Part shown: positions 14,897-22,751 of the stretch, one piece after another | How positions within the stretch are numbered: position 1 is the first letter of the stretch | Layout of the letters: the number at the start of each line of letters is the position of its first letter | Translations under genes and position numbers: made by a program | DNA from: a virus | Virus record (IMG/VR): IMGVR_UViG_3300036770_000443 | Span: 1 to 40,431 of that record | Reading direction: 5' to 3' (one strand) | DNA length: 40,431 nucleotides | Notes under the pieces: model-generated | Database searches by the model: none | What the model saw: only the letters and a program-made list of their open reading frames with translations | Told to the model about the DNA's origin: nothing

Positions 14897-17800
14897 TTAA
14901 ACGATGTAGGTGACGGTGAACCAAATATCCGTTGTTCCAGAGGTTACATAAGATACAAGCGTATTAGAATCTGCTTGTCCGCTTCCGCTGGTGGGAAAAT
15001 ACAACCATGAGTCTGACTGGGCAATATAAGCCACTACGTTGGTTCTTGACGCTGCGTATGCAAGGGTGTCTGCTGTCACTGCGCCTGTAGCAGAGTTTGT
15101 CGCTGAAGAAGTAAACGGTAGCCCGCGAACATACAAAATATTTCCGGCTGTCATTCCAGTAGTGACGACGTTAGCAAGCTGCGCGGAAAGAGTAACCTGA
15201 CGACCAATCTTGGTGTAGTTGGCATAGCTGATTGTCGCAGACCCAGTATTACCGCCAGTTGTAGCATCAGCAATCACAGGCGTCCAAGTGCCTTCTTCGT
15301 AGTCGTCGAGGGTGTTGGCTGCGGCGTATGTAGCAGTGGATGTGCCGAGTGTGATGCCAGCAGGGACGATCAAATGGCCCTGATAATCAATGGTGGCTAC
15401 TTCAGTGGATACGCCGTTTTGCGCTACTCCAAAATAAAGTTGCCCGTCTTCGGAACCAGATGTTGTGCTAGTGATCCTCCCCGCAACATACGCATAGTTA
15501 AGGTCGTTAATATCGGCGTTATTCCCCGCGAAATAAAGGACGCCCAATGTGTCAGCAGCGGCAGGGCTTGAAGAGTTGCGATACAGTTGCAAGTCAGGTG
15601 CGGAAGTGCTCGCCGCATCTGTGTTCTCAATAATGACTTGGTTTGTGGTGTCAGAGCCAACGATGTGGAGCTGTGCCAGAGGAACTGCGACGCCGAGCCC
15701 CAGATTCCCAGCAAAATAGTTCTGCGCTGAACCCGGCATATACAGGTTGTAGGTGTTTGAGGCCGCAGCGAGTGCCCCCGTGAAGCCATAGTTATTTGTG
15801 GCGTCACTGAGGGTTGAGCTGGCATAGAACCCATGCTGGCTTGTTACGGCAGAGCCTGCACCAAAGGTGGCTTGACTCGCGTAGAACTGCATCATGGCTG
15901 TGACCGTAAACGACGCAGCCTCAGTGCCCATACTTGATCTGTACCCGATTGCGGTGGACGTAACATCGGACTGCACCGTGCCCGTCAGATAGAAGCCGTA
16001 TGCGGTTGTTGATCCTGTAATGTCCTTTCCGTTGTAGACGGTAACGGAGTTAGACCCATTATTGCCAATCCCAATGGTATTCGATGTGGTAAAGCGGATA
16101 GTTTCGGTACCGCCTTCGGCAATAGCTAAATATCCAGCCCCCGTGCCCGTTGAGTCAAGCGTAATCCCGTTTCCAACTGGATCAGCCTTTATCGCAAGAT
16201 ATGCGCGATCTGTTCCTGCAGCGTTGTACTGGCCAAACGCAGCTACTGTGGCTGCTGTATCGCTGTCATCACCGTAAACGGTTAGTTTTGATCCAGTAAC
16301 GGAGCTGGTGCGGTTACCGACATAGAGCACACCGGATGAATCAAGGCTCATGGTCGTGCTGCCAGCGCTGTCCAGAAACAAGAAACTTGTTGCTCTGAGT
16401 GTTGCGTCTACGTTTGCACTGCCAGCATCATTGACAAAATTCAGACGATAGCGGCTGTTGGAAGTCTGATATATGAGGTTGTACCCAGCAGAAGTGGTGA
16501 TACGGGCCTCTCCGTTCACATCCAATGGAAAATCGGGAGTATCAGTGTTAATCCCCACGTCCCCAGCAAAGTAGTTATCCGCTGTACCATCAACGTAGAG
16601 GTTCCACTTGTTCGAGCCGGAAGTGACAAGCGAACGAATACCGTAGTTAGTTGCGCCCTGAGTCTGGTCAGCAACGTAGAGGCCATGCAAGGTGGTGATG
16701 GTGGAGCCGGAGCCTTTTACGGCATCAACAAGGCGAAGCCCAATGGCATTGGAGAGCGTATACGCCGCAGCCGCCGTGTTCACTCGGAAACGGGCAGCGT
16801 CAGCAAGGGTTGTTACATCGCTGGCAAAAGGCACATCCATGTAGATGCCGTAGGCGCTCGTTGATCCAGTGATTTGAGACCCAGTAGAACGATAGTAGAT
16901 GCCTGTGTTTGTAGCAGGAGCCGAGCCAAACCCAAGTTTGCCGCTGATCGTCACTACATCGCCCGAGGCATTACCAAGCGTGGCGTTGCCATCAACAGTC
17001 AGAGCGCCGGTTGTGGCCAGCGTAGAACCATCAAACGTCAGCGCACTGCCTGTGGTGAGAACTTTGGAGCCGTTGAGGTAGGCCACGCCGTTGGCTGTGC
17101 CGCCAGACAGAGTGGGGTTGGCTGTAAAAGACACCACGCCAGTGGAGTCAGCAATCTGCATCCCGGCTGTACCGTCCTTGGCCTTGATGTTGGTGACTTC
17201 GAGGTTTGTTAGGTCGAGCGTGGTAGCGTTGATAGAGCCAGCGTTGACTGCGCCAGAGACCGTCAGGTCAGTGCCGTTGAAAGTCAGGTTGGCAGAGTCG
17301 GTGATCAGACCACCGGTCGTGATGTAAGGCACGCGAGTTGCAGTACCAGTAGACACAACGAGCTTGGGCACCGAGACAGAGCCGGTGCCGTTGGGGGTCA
17401 GCGTGATGTTGCCGTTTGCGCCCTGAGCAATCTGAATGACACCACTGTTGGTGCCGCCGTTGGTCGTCAGGTTCAGGTTACCCGTACCGTTGGTGGTCAG
17501 GTAGGTATCAGTGTTGGAGTCACCCAGCACCGTGGTGTCGGCCAGCAGGCGAACGTCGCCCGTACCGTCAGGAGTCAGCGTGATGTTGCCATTCGCGCCG
17601 TTGGCGATCGTGATCGTGCCCGAGGTCGTACCAGAGTTGGTCGAGAGGGTCAGATCAGCCGCGCCGCCAGTCGTCACGGTCAGCGCACCAGCACCGTTGG
17701 AAGTCAGGGTCACAGCAGCGGCAGAGTCGCCCACACGCACCGTGTCAGCGTCCAGTTGCACATCGCCAGTCCCGTTGGGGGCGATCACCACGTTGCCGTT

Positions 17801-18541
17801 GGTGTCAGTCGAAGCAATCGTGTTGCCGTTGAGGCTCAGGTTGTCCACCGCGAGGAAAGTCGCAGGGGTTGTAGCGCCAATCGACACGCCGTCGATGGTG
17901 CCACCATTGATGTCCACCAAGGCAACGTACGCGGTACCGTCGATGTAAACATCTTTCCACGAGTTGCCAGACGAGCCCAGATCGTAGGTGTTGTCTGCGG
18001 AGGGGGTCAGGCCGGAGGCGAACCGCGCAGTGGCAGTGATGGTGTCCGAAGTGGCGTTGCCCAGCGTGGTGTTGCCGTTGATCGTGGCGTTGCCGTCCAC
18101 GGTCAGGTTGCCGGTGATGTGGCCGTCGATGATGGTCGTCACGCAAGCGTTGACGTTGGTGCCATCACAGAACAAGAAAGCAGTCTCGCCAGAGGCCACA
18201 GCCACGCCAGAGCCACCCGAAGTCTTCAGGGTGATGGCGTACGACGTGTCATTCTTGAGCACGTACAGCTTGGAGGATGCCGGGCAGATGATCTCACCTG
18301 CGGCGGCAAGGCCAGCGCCGTCTTCAGCGACCAGCATGGCGCAGCGTGACTCATCAGTCGTGCCGTTGGCAGTGGTCAACGTGTGCGCATTGGCAGTCCA
18401 TGTGCTGATTGTGGCCAGACCAGCAATGGCCTGCTCCACCATCGAAGTGATGTTGTCGTTGACGACATCGCCCCACGAACCAGAAAGCTCGCCCGTGACA
18501 GGGAGAGCCAGTTTAAGAATCGGCGTGTATTGGGTGGTCAT
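14897..18541 (-). CDS. Tail fibre / receptor-binding protein (1214 aa)
   Basis: A 1,214-residue Gly/Thr/Ser/Asn-rich fibre. The N-terminal ~140 residues (MTTQYTPILKLALPVTGELS...) are the attachment domain typical of phage fibres that begin YTP.LKLALP.TGE. A long repetitive shaft follows. It includes SADNTYDLGSSGNSWKDVY near residue 190 and repeats such as GNITLTPDGTGDV (about 270-410). From about residue 557 there are two copies of a ~100-residue TGST.AYG...NYFAG module. The C-terminal knob starts with LDDYEEGTWTPV, common at fibre tips. No intramolecular chaperone (S74) domain is seen. The segment below about 17.0 kb has a less GC-rich, less biased third position, which suggests exchange of the host-binding end. 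Confidence 0.88.
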   Translation of the reverse strand: MTTQYTPILKLALPVTGELSGSWGDVVNDNITSMVEQAIAGLATISTWTANAHTLTTANGTTDESRCAMLVAEDGAGLAAAGEIICPASSKLYVLKNDTSYAITLKTSGGSGVAVASGETAFLFCDGTNVNACVTTIIDGHITGNLTVDGNATINGNTTLGNATSDTITATARFASGLTPSADNTYDLGSSGNSWKDVYIDGTAYVALVDINGGTIDGVSIGATTPATFLAVDNLSLNGNTIASTDTNGNVVIAPNGTGDVQLDADTVRVGDSAAAVTLTSNGAGALTVTTGGAADLTLSTNSGTTSGTITIANGANGNITLTPDGTGDVRLLADTTVLGDSNTDTYLTTNGTGNLNLTTNGGTNSGVIQIAQGANGNITLTPNGTGSVSVPKLVVSTGTATRVPYITTGGLITDSANLTFNGTDLTVSGAVNAGSINATTLDLTNLEVTNIKAKDGTAGMQIADSTGVVSFTANPTLSGGTANGVAYLNGSKVLTTGSALTFDGSTLATTGALTVDGNATLGNASGDVVTISGKLGFGSAPATNTGIYYRSTGSQITGSTSAYGIYMDVPFASDVTTLADAARFRVNTAAAAYTLSNAIGLRLVDAVKGSGSTITTLHGLYVADQTQGATNYGIRSLVTSGSNKWNLYVDGTADNYFAGDVGINTDTPDFPLDVNGEARITTSAGYNLIYQTSNSRYRLNFVNDAGSANVDATLRATSFLFLDSAGSTTMSLDSSGVLYVGNRTSSVTGSKLTVYGDDSDTAATVAAFGQYNAAGTDRAYLAIKADPVGNGITLDSTGTGAGYLAIAEGGTETIRFTTSNTIGIGNNGSNSVTVYNGKDITGSTTAYGFYLTGTVQSDVTSTAIGYRSSMGTEAASFTVTAMMQFYASQATFGAGSAVTSQHGFYASSTLSDATNNYGFTGALAAASNTYNLYMPGSAQNYFAGNLGLGVAVPLAQLHIVGSDTTNQVIIENTDAASTSAPDLQLYRNSSSPAAADTLGVLYFAGNNADINDLNYAYVAGRITSTTSGSEDGQLYFGVAQNGVSTEVATIDYQGHLIVPAGITLGTSTATYAAANTLDDYEEGTWTPVIADATTGGNTGSATISYANYTKIGRQVTLSAQLANVVTTGMTAGNILYVRGLPFTSSATNSATGAVTADTLAYAASRTNVVAYIAQSDSWLYFPTSGSGQADSNTLVSYVTSGTTDIWFTVTYIV
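15679..16018 (-). repeat. Tail-fibre module, second copy
   Basis: Encodes TGSTTAYGFYLTGTVQSDVT ... SQHGFY ... ATNNYGF ... YNLYMPG.AQNYFAGNLG. The spacing from TGST to NYFAG is nearly identical to the first copy at 16534-16871. Confidence 0.75.
16534..16871 (-). repeat. Tail-fibre module, first copy
   Basis: Encodes TGSTSAYGIYMDVPFASDVT ... TLHGLY ... ATNYGI ... WNLYVDGTADNYFAGDVG. It is diverged in sequence from the second copy but colinear with it, so an old internal duplication. Confidence 0.75.
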
Positions 18542-18554
18542 TCAGTTCCCCTTG

Positions 18555-19523
18555 TCATGCGGCAATCTCTTGCCAGTCCGCGATTTGCGTATCACCCACT
18601 GTCGCCCATGTCGGCGATTGGGTATCGTTGATATTTTGCCAGTTTGCGCCCTGTGTGTCATTAACTTGTGACCACAAAGCACTCTGCCCGTCATTTATGC
18701 CGCCCCAGTCTGCGTCCTGATTGTCATCAATCTGGCCCCAAACATTAACTTGTCCCACTATACCCGTTCCAACCACACCAGATGGCAAGGCTGTTGCGCC
18801 ACCGGTGGCTACGACGCTACCAAGTGACATCGTACCCGACACACCGGTCGGATAAACGACGATCGAGAGGGCAAACGACACGTCGCCCACTGCCCCAGTA
18901 GCTTCGACCCCCGAGGGGAAGACGTTGGCTGTGCCGGTGACAACCGCAGTACCAATCGCACCGGTAGCCGAGACCCCGGTGGGGTAAACGACGGCTTCAG
19001 CAACGATGGTGACGGTGCCAACTGCGCCTGTGGCTGCGAGCCCGGAAACCGGGGCGTTGGCGTCTGCGGTGACTGTGACAGTACCAAGCTGTGTGGTACC
19101 CGTGACGCCCGTGACTTCCACGAGCGCATTGGCTTGTACAACCACCGTACCGACTTGGCCCGTGGCTTCCAGCCCGGAAGGGTACACATTGGCGTCGCCG
19201 GTAACGGTGGTGGTACCCAACTCCCCAGTGGCTTCTACTCCAGTGGGGTAGACAACGGCGGTTGCAACAACCACGACGGTGCCCACGGCACCTGTGGCTT
19301 CAACCCCTGTGGGGAATACATTGGCCGCTGCGGCGACAGCGACTGTGCCTACGGCCCCCGTGGCCTCTAAGCCCGAGGGGTAGACGTTTGCGTCAGCAGT
19401 GACGGCGACGGTTCCGACCGCGCCTGTACCCGTGACATCTGAGTGACCGACACCCCAGCCTTGGGAGCCCCAAGCAACGCCCGAGGCACCCCATCCTTCA
19501 AAGGCTACCTTTGCATCAGCCAC
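18555..19523 (-). CDS. Repeat protein of 22-residue beta units with a Trp-repeat tail (322 aa)
   Basis: The start is GTG (ADAKVAFEGWG follows), with GAGTAG just upstream. Residues 1-30 are Trp/Gly-rich. Residues 33-252 are ten full 22-residue repeats with consensus TGAVGTV.V.A.ANV.P(T/S)GVEA, plus a partial eleventh unit to residue 265. Residues 266-322 are five units of about 11 residues, consensus DTQ..(N/D)W..(I/V)N. No catalytic motif is present. The regular V/G/T pattern predicts a beta solenoid or fibrous stack. The gene sits between a small structural protein and the tail fibre. It is probably a fibrous virion component or a fibre adaptor; the function is inferred. Confidence 0.75.
   Translation of the reverse strand: MADAKVAFEGWGASGVAWGSQGWGVGHSDVTGTGAVGTVAVTADANVYPSGLEATGAVGTVAVAAAANVFPTGVEATGAVGTVVVVATAVVYPTGVEATGELGTTTVTGDANVYPSGLEATGQVGTVVVQANALVEVTGVTGTTQLGTVTVTADANAPVSGLAATGAVGTVTIVAEAVVYPTGVSATGAIGTAVVTGTANVFPSGVEATGAVGDVSFALSIVVYPTGVSGTMSLGSVVATGGATALPSGVVGTGIVGQVNVWGQIDDNQDADWGGINDGQSALWSQVNDTQGANWQNINDTQSPTWATVGDTQIADWQEIAA
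18558..18728 (-). repeat. Array of 11-residue Trp repeats, about 5 copies
   Basis: Units DDNQDADWGGIN, DGQSALWSQVN, DTQGANWQNIN, DTQSPTWATVG and DTQIADWQEIAA have one Trp each. This second, unrelated repeat family ends the same protein. Confidence 0.88.
18729..19427 (-). repeat. Array of 22-residue (66-base) repeats, 10.6 copies
   Basis: Ten full units at exact 66-base spacing, then a partial unit, each with TG.(V/L)GT.... and P(T/S)G(V/L). The period never changes, so unit gain or loss by recombination would stay in frame. Confidence 0.9.
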
Positions 19524-19533
19524 CTACTCACCA

Positions 19534-19968
19534 TCAAGCAATACGCAGAATGGCGCTGGAAGCGTCTGCGGTGGGGAACTGGATGGTGAAGTCGCCAGCA
19601 GTTGAAGTCTTATCGCCGCCGAAGTCCAACACAGCAACCGCAGGGTTGGTCGTGCCGTTGGCCAAATAGATCAGAGCGCCACGAGCAGTGATCGTAGCGG
19701 TAGTCCATGTGACGTCATCGAAGTCCAGATAAGCCGTGGTGCCACTCGATGTGGGCACCTGACTGATCGTCAGCGCCTGACCGCCAGCAGAATAGCCCGT
19801 GCCGCTGACCTCGTTGGAAGCGGAGTAAGCCGTGGTGCTTGCGCCCAGCGTCGCAGACGACGTGTACAGGGCGATCTTGAATGTTTGAGAAGTGCCCGAC
19901 CCAAAATCAAAGTCTGCGGCCAAAATGCCAACTTTGAATGAGGTGCACATGCTTTGAGAAATTGCCAT
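19534..19968 (-). CDS. Small virion structural protein (144 aa)
   Basis: A 144-residue beta-rich protein with no membrane segment. It has FKIALYTSSATLGASTTAYS, EVSGTGYSAGGQALT, ARGALIYL, and a C-terminal FTIQFPTADASSAILRIA. From memory this set (FK.ALY..SATLGA.TTAY....EV.GTGY.AGG and a terminal FPTADA) is frequent in phages of aquatic bacteria, next to head-tail or fibre genes, with no assigned activity. It has a strong Shine-Dalgarno (TAGGAGG). A structural role, perhaps a decoration or fibre-base protein, is inferred. Confidence 0.65.
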   Translation of the reverse strand: MAISQSMCTSFKVGILAADFDFGSGTSQTFKIALYTSSATLGASTTAYSASNEVSGTGYSAGGQALTISQVPTSSGTTAYLDFDDVTWTTATITARGALIYLANGTTNPAVAVLDFGGDKTSTAGDFTIQFPTADASSAILRIA

Positions 19969-19980
19969 ATTGGCCTCCTA

Positions 19981-20616
19981 TTAACTGACAGGGATACGAA
20001 CTTGTCCAGAGCGGTACGCATCCTGTCGCAGCTTGCCGTCGCCCAGTTGCTTCAACAGGCCGATGGCCTGCACATACAGTTTCTCGTACAGAGTAATCAT
20101 GTCCTGCTCGCCCTTCATGAAGCGGATCGCTTCAACCAGAGCACCGTTGAGCAGTGCGGAATCAAACTCATCGCCCAACCACGTGGTACCCGCAGTCACG
20201 ATGGACTCAGGATAGTACCCGTAGTGCAGTTCCGCGCTGTACGCAATATCCGGCGTCGGGCCAAGGATGAACGCAGAGTCATCGAAGTTGGCGTAATGCT
20301 TGGGGCGTCCGCGTGATGCCAAGTTGTTCTTGGGGTACGCCTCACGGATAAAGTTCACGTCCTTGTTCAGGAGGTAGTGATACTCACCGTCAGCGTCAAT
20401 CACAGCCAACGAGTAGCAGTACAAGAAGTCCGAGGGGATTTGCAAGTACTGATTGCCGATAGACATGGAACCCGTCACGTTTTTGCGGAGGGCGGGAATC
20501 TGCACCGTGTTGTAAATCTTCTGCTCAGCCTGCTCAGTGAACATGGCGAGTTCATCCGCCGAAAACTCGTTTTCGCAGATGTTTTCGATGTTTGCGCACA
20601 ACTCGGTGTAGTTCAT
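19981..20616 (-). CDS. Head-tail adaptor-like protein (211 aa)
   Basis: A 211-residue protein starting MNYTELCANIENICENEFSA, followed by a helical segment (AMFTEQAEQKIYNTVQIPAL), a beta region (QYLQIPSDFLYCYSLAVID) and C-terminal helices (SALLNGALVEAIRFMKGEQD). This order of N-terminal helices, a beta core with QIPSDFL, and a helical end that counts sample by layer matches the SU10-type adaptor family of podovirus connectors. It would join the portal to the nozzle. The start has AAGGAG six bases upstream. The family call is by pattern, not search. Confidence 0.7.
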   Translation of the reverse strand: MNYTELCANIENICENEFSADELAMFTEQAEQKIYNTVQIPALRKNVTGSMSIGNQYLQIPSDFLYCYSLAVIDADGEYHYLLNKDVNFIREAYPKNNLASRGRPKHYANFDDSAFILGPTPDIAYSAELHYGYYPESIVTAGTTWLGDEFDSALLNGALVEAIRFMKGEQDMITLYEKLYVQAIGLLKQLGDGKLRQDAYRSGQVRIPVS

Positions 20617-20626
20617 GAACTACTCC

Positions 20627-20815
20627 TTATGCCATGGGGCCACGGCACATCGTACCCTTGGTGGCCGCACCAGCGCCGCGCATCTTGATGCCGCTGGTTT
20701 TGGTCTTGGGGTAGTCGCTCGTGCGCATGTTGCCCGCAGACACGCTCAGCTTCTCGAAGTCGCGTTGCTGAGATTCTTCGCCCACCTTGGGCATATTGGG
20801 TTTTTTGGTTGCCAT
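20627..20815 (-). CDS. Small basic protein, unknown function (62 aa)
   Basis: A 62-residue protein, MATKKPNMPKVGEESQQRDF to a TKGTMCRGPMA end. It is rich in Lys, Gly, Met and Ser and probably disordered. Two adjacent ATGs exist (20818 and 20815); the second is chosen because AAGGAG then sits six bases away. The position between a zinc-finger protein and the adaptor suggests a minor head-tail component, but no function is known. Confidence 0.55.
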   Translation of the reverse strand: MATKKPNMPKVGEESQQRDFEKLSVSAGNMRTSDYPKTKTSGIKMRGAGAATKGTMCRGPMA

Positions 20816-20825
20816 CATTGACTCC

Positions 20826-21215
20826 TTACGTTGTCACAACAGACACTGTACCAACTTGTCCTGCTCCGACCAAGTTGTTTGGTGTCAACTCACTATCAAA
20901 GCCTCGGGCCATGCCAACGGGGTTCCAACCCCACTGGATGTTTCGGCTACCTTCGCCAATCGAACCGTCGGCCAGTTGTCCTGACTGATAGTACGTATTA
21001 TCCCTGCGTGGATTGCGCAGTGCCTGCGGGTCATCCACAGGGTACATACCCAACTGCAACTGCGGCTGATCAGGTTCCCAGCACTCTTTGCAGACGCGCA
21101 GGTTGACCTCTTTGGTCTTGATGATCAGGGTGCGAAGCTCGCGCAGACGAAATTGAAAGCCACAGCGATCACAGATCGCAATGGCTATACGTTCTGACGC
21201 GTACCGATTACCCAT
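20826..21215 (-). CDS. Zinc-finger-like late protein (129 aa)
   Basis: A 129-residue protein with two CxxC pairs, C15-x2-C18 (CDRCGFQFRLRELR) and C42-x2-C45 (CKECWEPDQPQL), expected to bind one zinc ion. The C-terminal ~70 residues are polar and Gly-rich without clear structure. The ATG is in TGATG with the stop of the upstream 236-residue gene, so the two genes are probably translationally coupled. I recall related proteins beside connector genes in aquatic podoviruses, without a function. It may be a virion component or an assembly factor. Confidence 0.7.
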   Translation of the reverse strand: MGNRYASERIAIAICDRCGFQFRLRELRTLIIKTKEVNLRVCKECWEPDQPQLQLGMYPVDDPQALRNPRRDNTYYQSGQLADGSIGEGSRNIQWGWNPVGMARGFDSELTPNNLVGAGQVGTVSVVTT

Positions 21216-21925
21216 CAGCCACCCCCAATGTAGGAGCGACGCGGCACAAACCGCACCGCAGCTTTTTCGCGGTCTTCACCCGCTGCCAGATCAAACTGCT
21301 CGTCGTATGCTGCCTTGAGCATCGGGAGACGGTCGGACAGTTCTGGCACCTTCATAGCGATGTGGTACGCCAGCCCTGCGGTCAACGCGGGTAGGAATCG
21401 GAAGTTGGCATCTGCCGTCTGGACACCCGCGCCAGCGTCCTCAATACGGCGCATGCGCCAGTACTTGAAGATGTAGTAGGGGTCTTCCTCAGTGCCCTGA
21501 TCAGGAACCGGCCAGACGACGATCTTGGGGTTGTCACGCAAGCGGCGTACCCACACCTGAATGGGGCGGGCCTGCTGTAACTTGTTTGGGATCGTGGCGT
21601 ACGTGGACACGCTGATACGCGTGATTGACAGATCAGACTGCGTAGACACATTGCCTGCGCCCGTACGGATCACGTGCTCCAGCAAGTCGATGGTATCGGC
21701 TGGCAGGTCATACTCGGCCTGCCCTTGGACGAGGTTCACGACGCCTTCGTCGATCGTCCACATGTTGATACCACGGTTCTGCCACTCGATCGTCATGAGG
21801 TTCATGGAACGACGAGCCGTGCGCAGGTCATAGCCCGTGCGCATCTCGCGGCCAGCACGCTCCCACGCTTCTTCAGCGATCTCGGTAAATTCGAGGTTGA
21901 AGTCGGATGTGCCTGAAGTTGTCAT
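21215..21925 (-). CDS. Head-tail connector protein, P22 gp4-like (236 aa)
   Basis: A 236-residue protein with an N-terminal helical region (EFTEIAEEAWERAGREMRTG), then TARRSMNLMTIEWQNRGINM, a beta segment with VVNLVQGQAEYDLPADTIDL, and a helical end (FLPALTAGLAYHIAMKVPEL). The motif set RSMNLM..EW.NRG.N.W and Q.EYDLP is that of P22 gp4-type tail accessory factors, which bind the portal after DNA packaging and stop leakage. Its neighbours (zinc-finger protein, adaptor) fit a connector block. Confidence 0.75.
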   Translation of the reverse strand: MTTSGTSDFNLEFTEIAEEAWERAGREMRTGYDLRTARRSMNLMTIEWQNRGINMWTIDEGVVNLVQGQAEYDLPADTIDLLEHVIRTGAGNVSTQSDLSITRISVSTYATIPNKLQQARPIQVWVRRLRDNPKIVVWPVPDQGTEEDPYYIFKYWRMRRIEDAGAGVQTADANFRFLPALTAGLAYHIAMKVPELSDRLPMLKAAYDEQFDLAAGEDREKAAVRFVPRRSYIGGG

Positions 21926-22159
21926 TTACCGAAACCCCGCTGTTTTCTTGGCGATAGCCTTTGGCTGGGCAACAAACTGTTTGCCCTTGGCCTTACCCGC
22001 ACGTTTTGCACGAGTTGTGGCTGCATACTCAGCCGGAGTCAGAGACTTGATTGCTGCTTCGGGCAAATACCGCTCCCCCGTCTTGTTCGACGGCTTGCCA
22101 GACTTGGTACGCCATTTTTGGTCAGTCCAGTCCTTGAGCGATTTTTGCGGTGCCTTCAA
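21926..22159 (-). CDS. DUF5872-like small basic protein (77 aa)
   Basis: A 77-residue very basic protein, MKAPQKSLKDWTDQKWRTKS, then KPSNKTGERYLPEAAIKSLT and AATTRAKRAGKAKGKQFVAQ. This closely follows the DUF5872 pattern (KSLK.WT.QKWRTKSGKPS...GERYLP..AI). The start codon is TTG within TTGA, overlapping the stop of the previous gene by four bases; homologues of this family begin MKAPQ, which supports it. Probable nucleic-acid or protein-binding basic protein, of unknown role. It also occurs outside phages. Confidence 0.7.
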   Translation of the reverse strand: MKAPQKSLKDWTDQKWRTKSGKPSNKTGERYLPEAAIKSLTPAEYAATTRAKRAGKAKGKQFVAQPKAIAKKTAGFR

Positions 22160-22485
22160 TCTCTGTACCCCCCGCCTTTGCGTTTGTATTCCTTGGCCAA
22201 CAACTGCGCCTTACGGGCGCTCCATTGCCCTGCCCCAGTGCCCTGCACGGCCTGCCCCTTGATTTTCTCAAAAAGCGACTTGCGCATACCCGGCTTGGTG
22301 TAGTTTCCAGCGGCGTTGACCTTGGACTTTACGTTACCGCCTTCCGCAAAGAGAGTGAACTCGTCCCCGTCCTTACGGCGCTTTTCGACACCGTTGTCGT
22401 TAAACTTGTCACCGTCTTTGCGGCGCATGGTTTTGCCGCCCGGAATCTTGTCCTTGCGGATTGCACCCATGCCTCGGCTGGCCAT
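22156..22485 (-). CDS. Small basic late protein with FAEGG motif (109 aa)
   Basis: A 109-residue protein, MASRGMGAIRKDKIPGGKTM, with an internal echo: RRKDGDKF at 21-28 and KRRKDGDEF at 35-43. An FAEGG motif follows at 46-50, and the end is KAQLLAKEYKRKGGGYRD. ATG 22485 was taken; ATG 22488 and GTG 22494 are alternatives, and the Shine-Dalgarno is weak. I recall proteins with SKVNAAGNYTKP and QWSARKAQ.LAK as frequent in aquatic phages near head genes, always of unknown function. The high Lys/Arg content suggests contact with DNA or with acidic scaffold. Confidence 0.65.
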   Translation of the reverse strand: MASRGMGAIRKDKIPGGKTMRRKDGDKFNDNGVEKRRKDGDEFTLFAEGGNVKSKVNAAGNYTKPGMRKSLFEKIKGQAVQGTGAGQWSARKAQLLAKEYKRKGGGYRD

Positions 22486-22490
22486 CATGG

Positions 22491-22751
22491 TCACACCATC
22501 TTGCAGTGAGTCTTGCCACGCTTGGCGATACCGTCAGCGCGTGCAGAGACAGAGCCACCCTTGGCATAGCCTTTGGGAGCCATCATCTTCTTCTGCATGT
22601 CAGCCTTGGCCATGCCACGACCTTCGCGCTCCATCATGCGGCCTTCGGCAGGCATGGGGCGCTTGGGGGCGGCAGACGCGCCGTCGATGTCTTGAGGGGG
22701 TTGACCCATGTCGGCGGTGTAGATACCGCCATCAGCGTATTTCTTTTTCAT
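22491..22751 (-). CDS. Small Gly/Met/Lys-rich late protein with two AxGG motifs (86 aa)
   Basis: An 86-residue protein, MKKKYADGGIYTADMGQPPQ, with YADGG at 5-9, YAKGG at 62-66 and ADGIAKRGKT at 72-81. The ATG overlaps the previous stop by four bases; an upstream GTG at 22757 is less likely. It shares the ADGIAK(K/R)GKT stretch with the adjacent 110-residue protein. Probably disordered. No function is known. Confidence 0.6.
   Translation of the reverse strand: MKKKYADGGIYTADMGQPPQDIDGASAAPKRPMPAEGRMMEREGRGMAKADMQKKMMAPKGYAKGGSVSARADGIAKRGKTHCKMV

Noticed and set aside
18558-19427. Possible DNA minisatellite rather than a gene at the 66-base repeats
   Set aside because: The frame stays open for 322 codons, the variation is mostly conservative at protein level, and start and stop fit the neighbouring genes.
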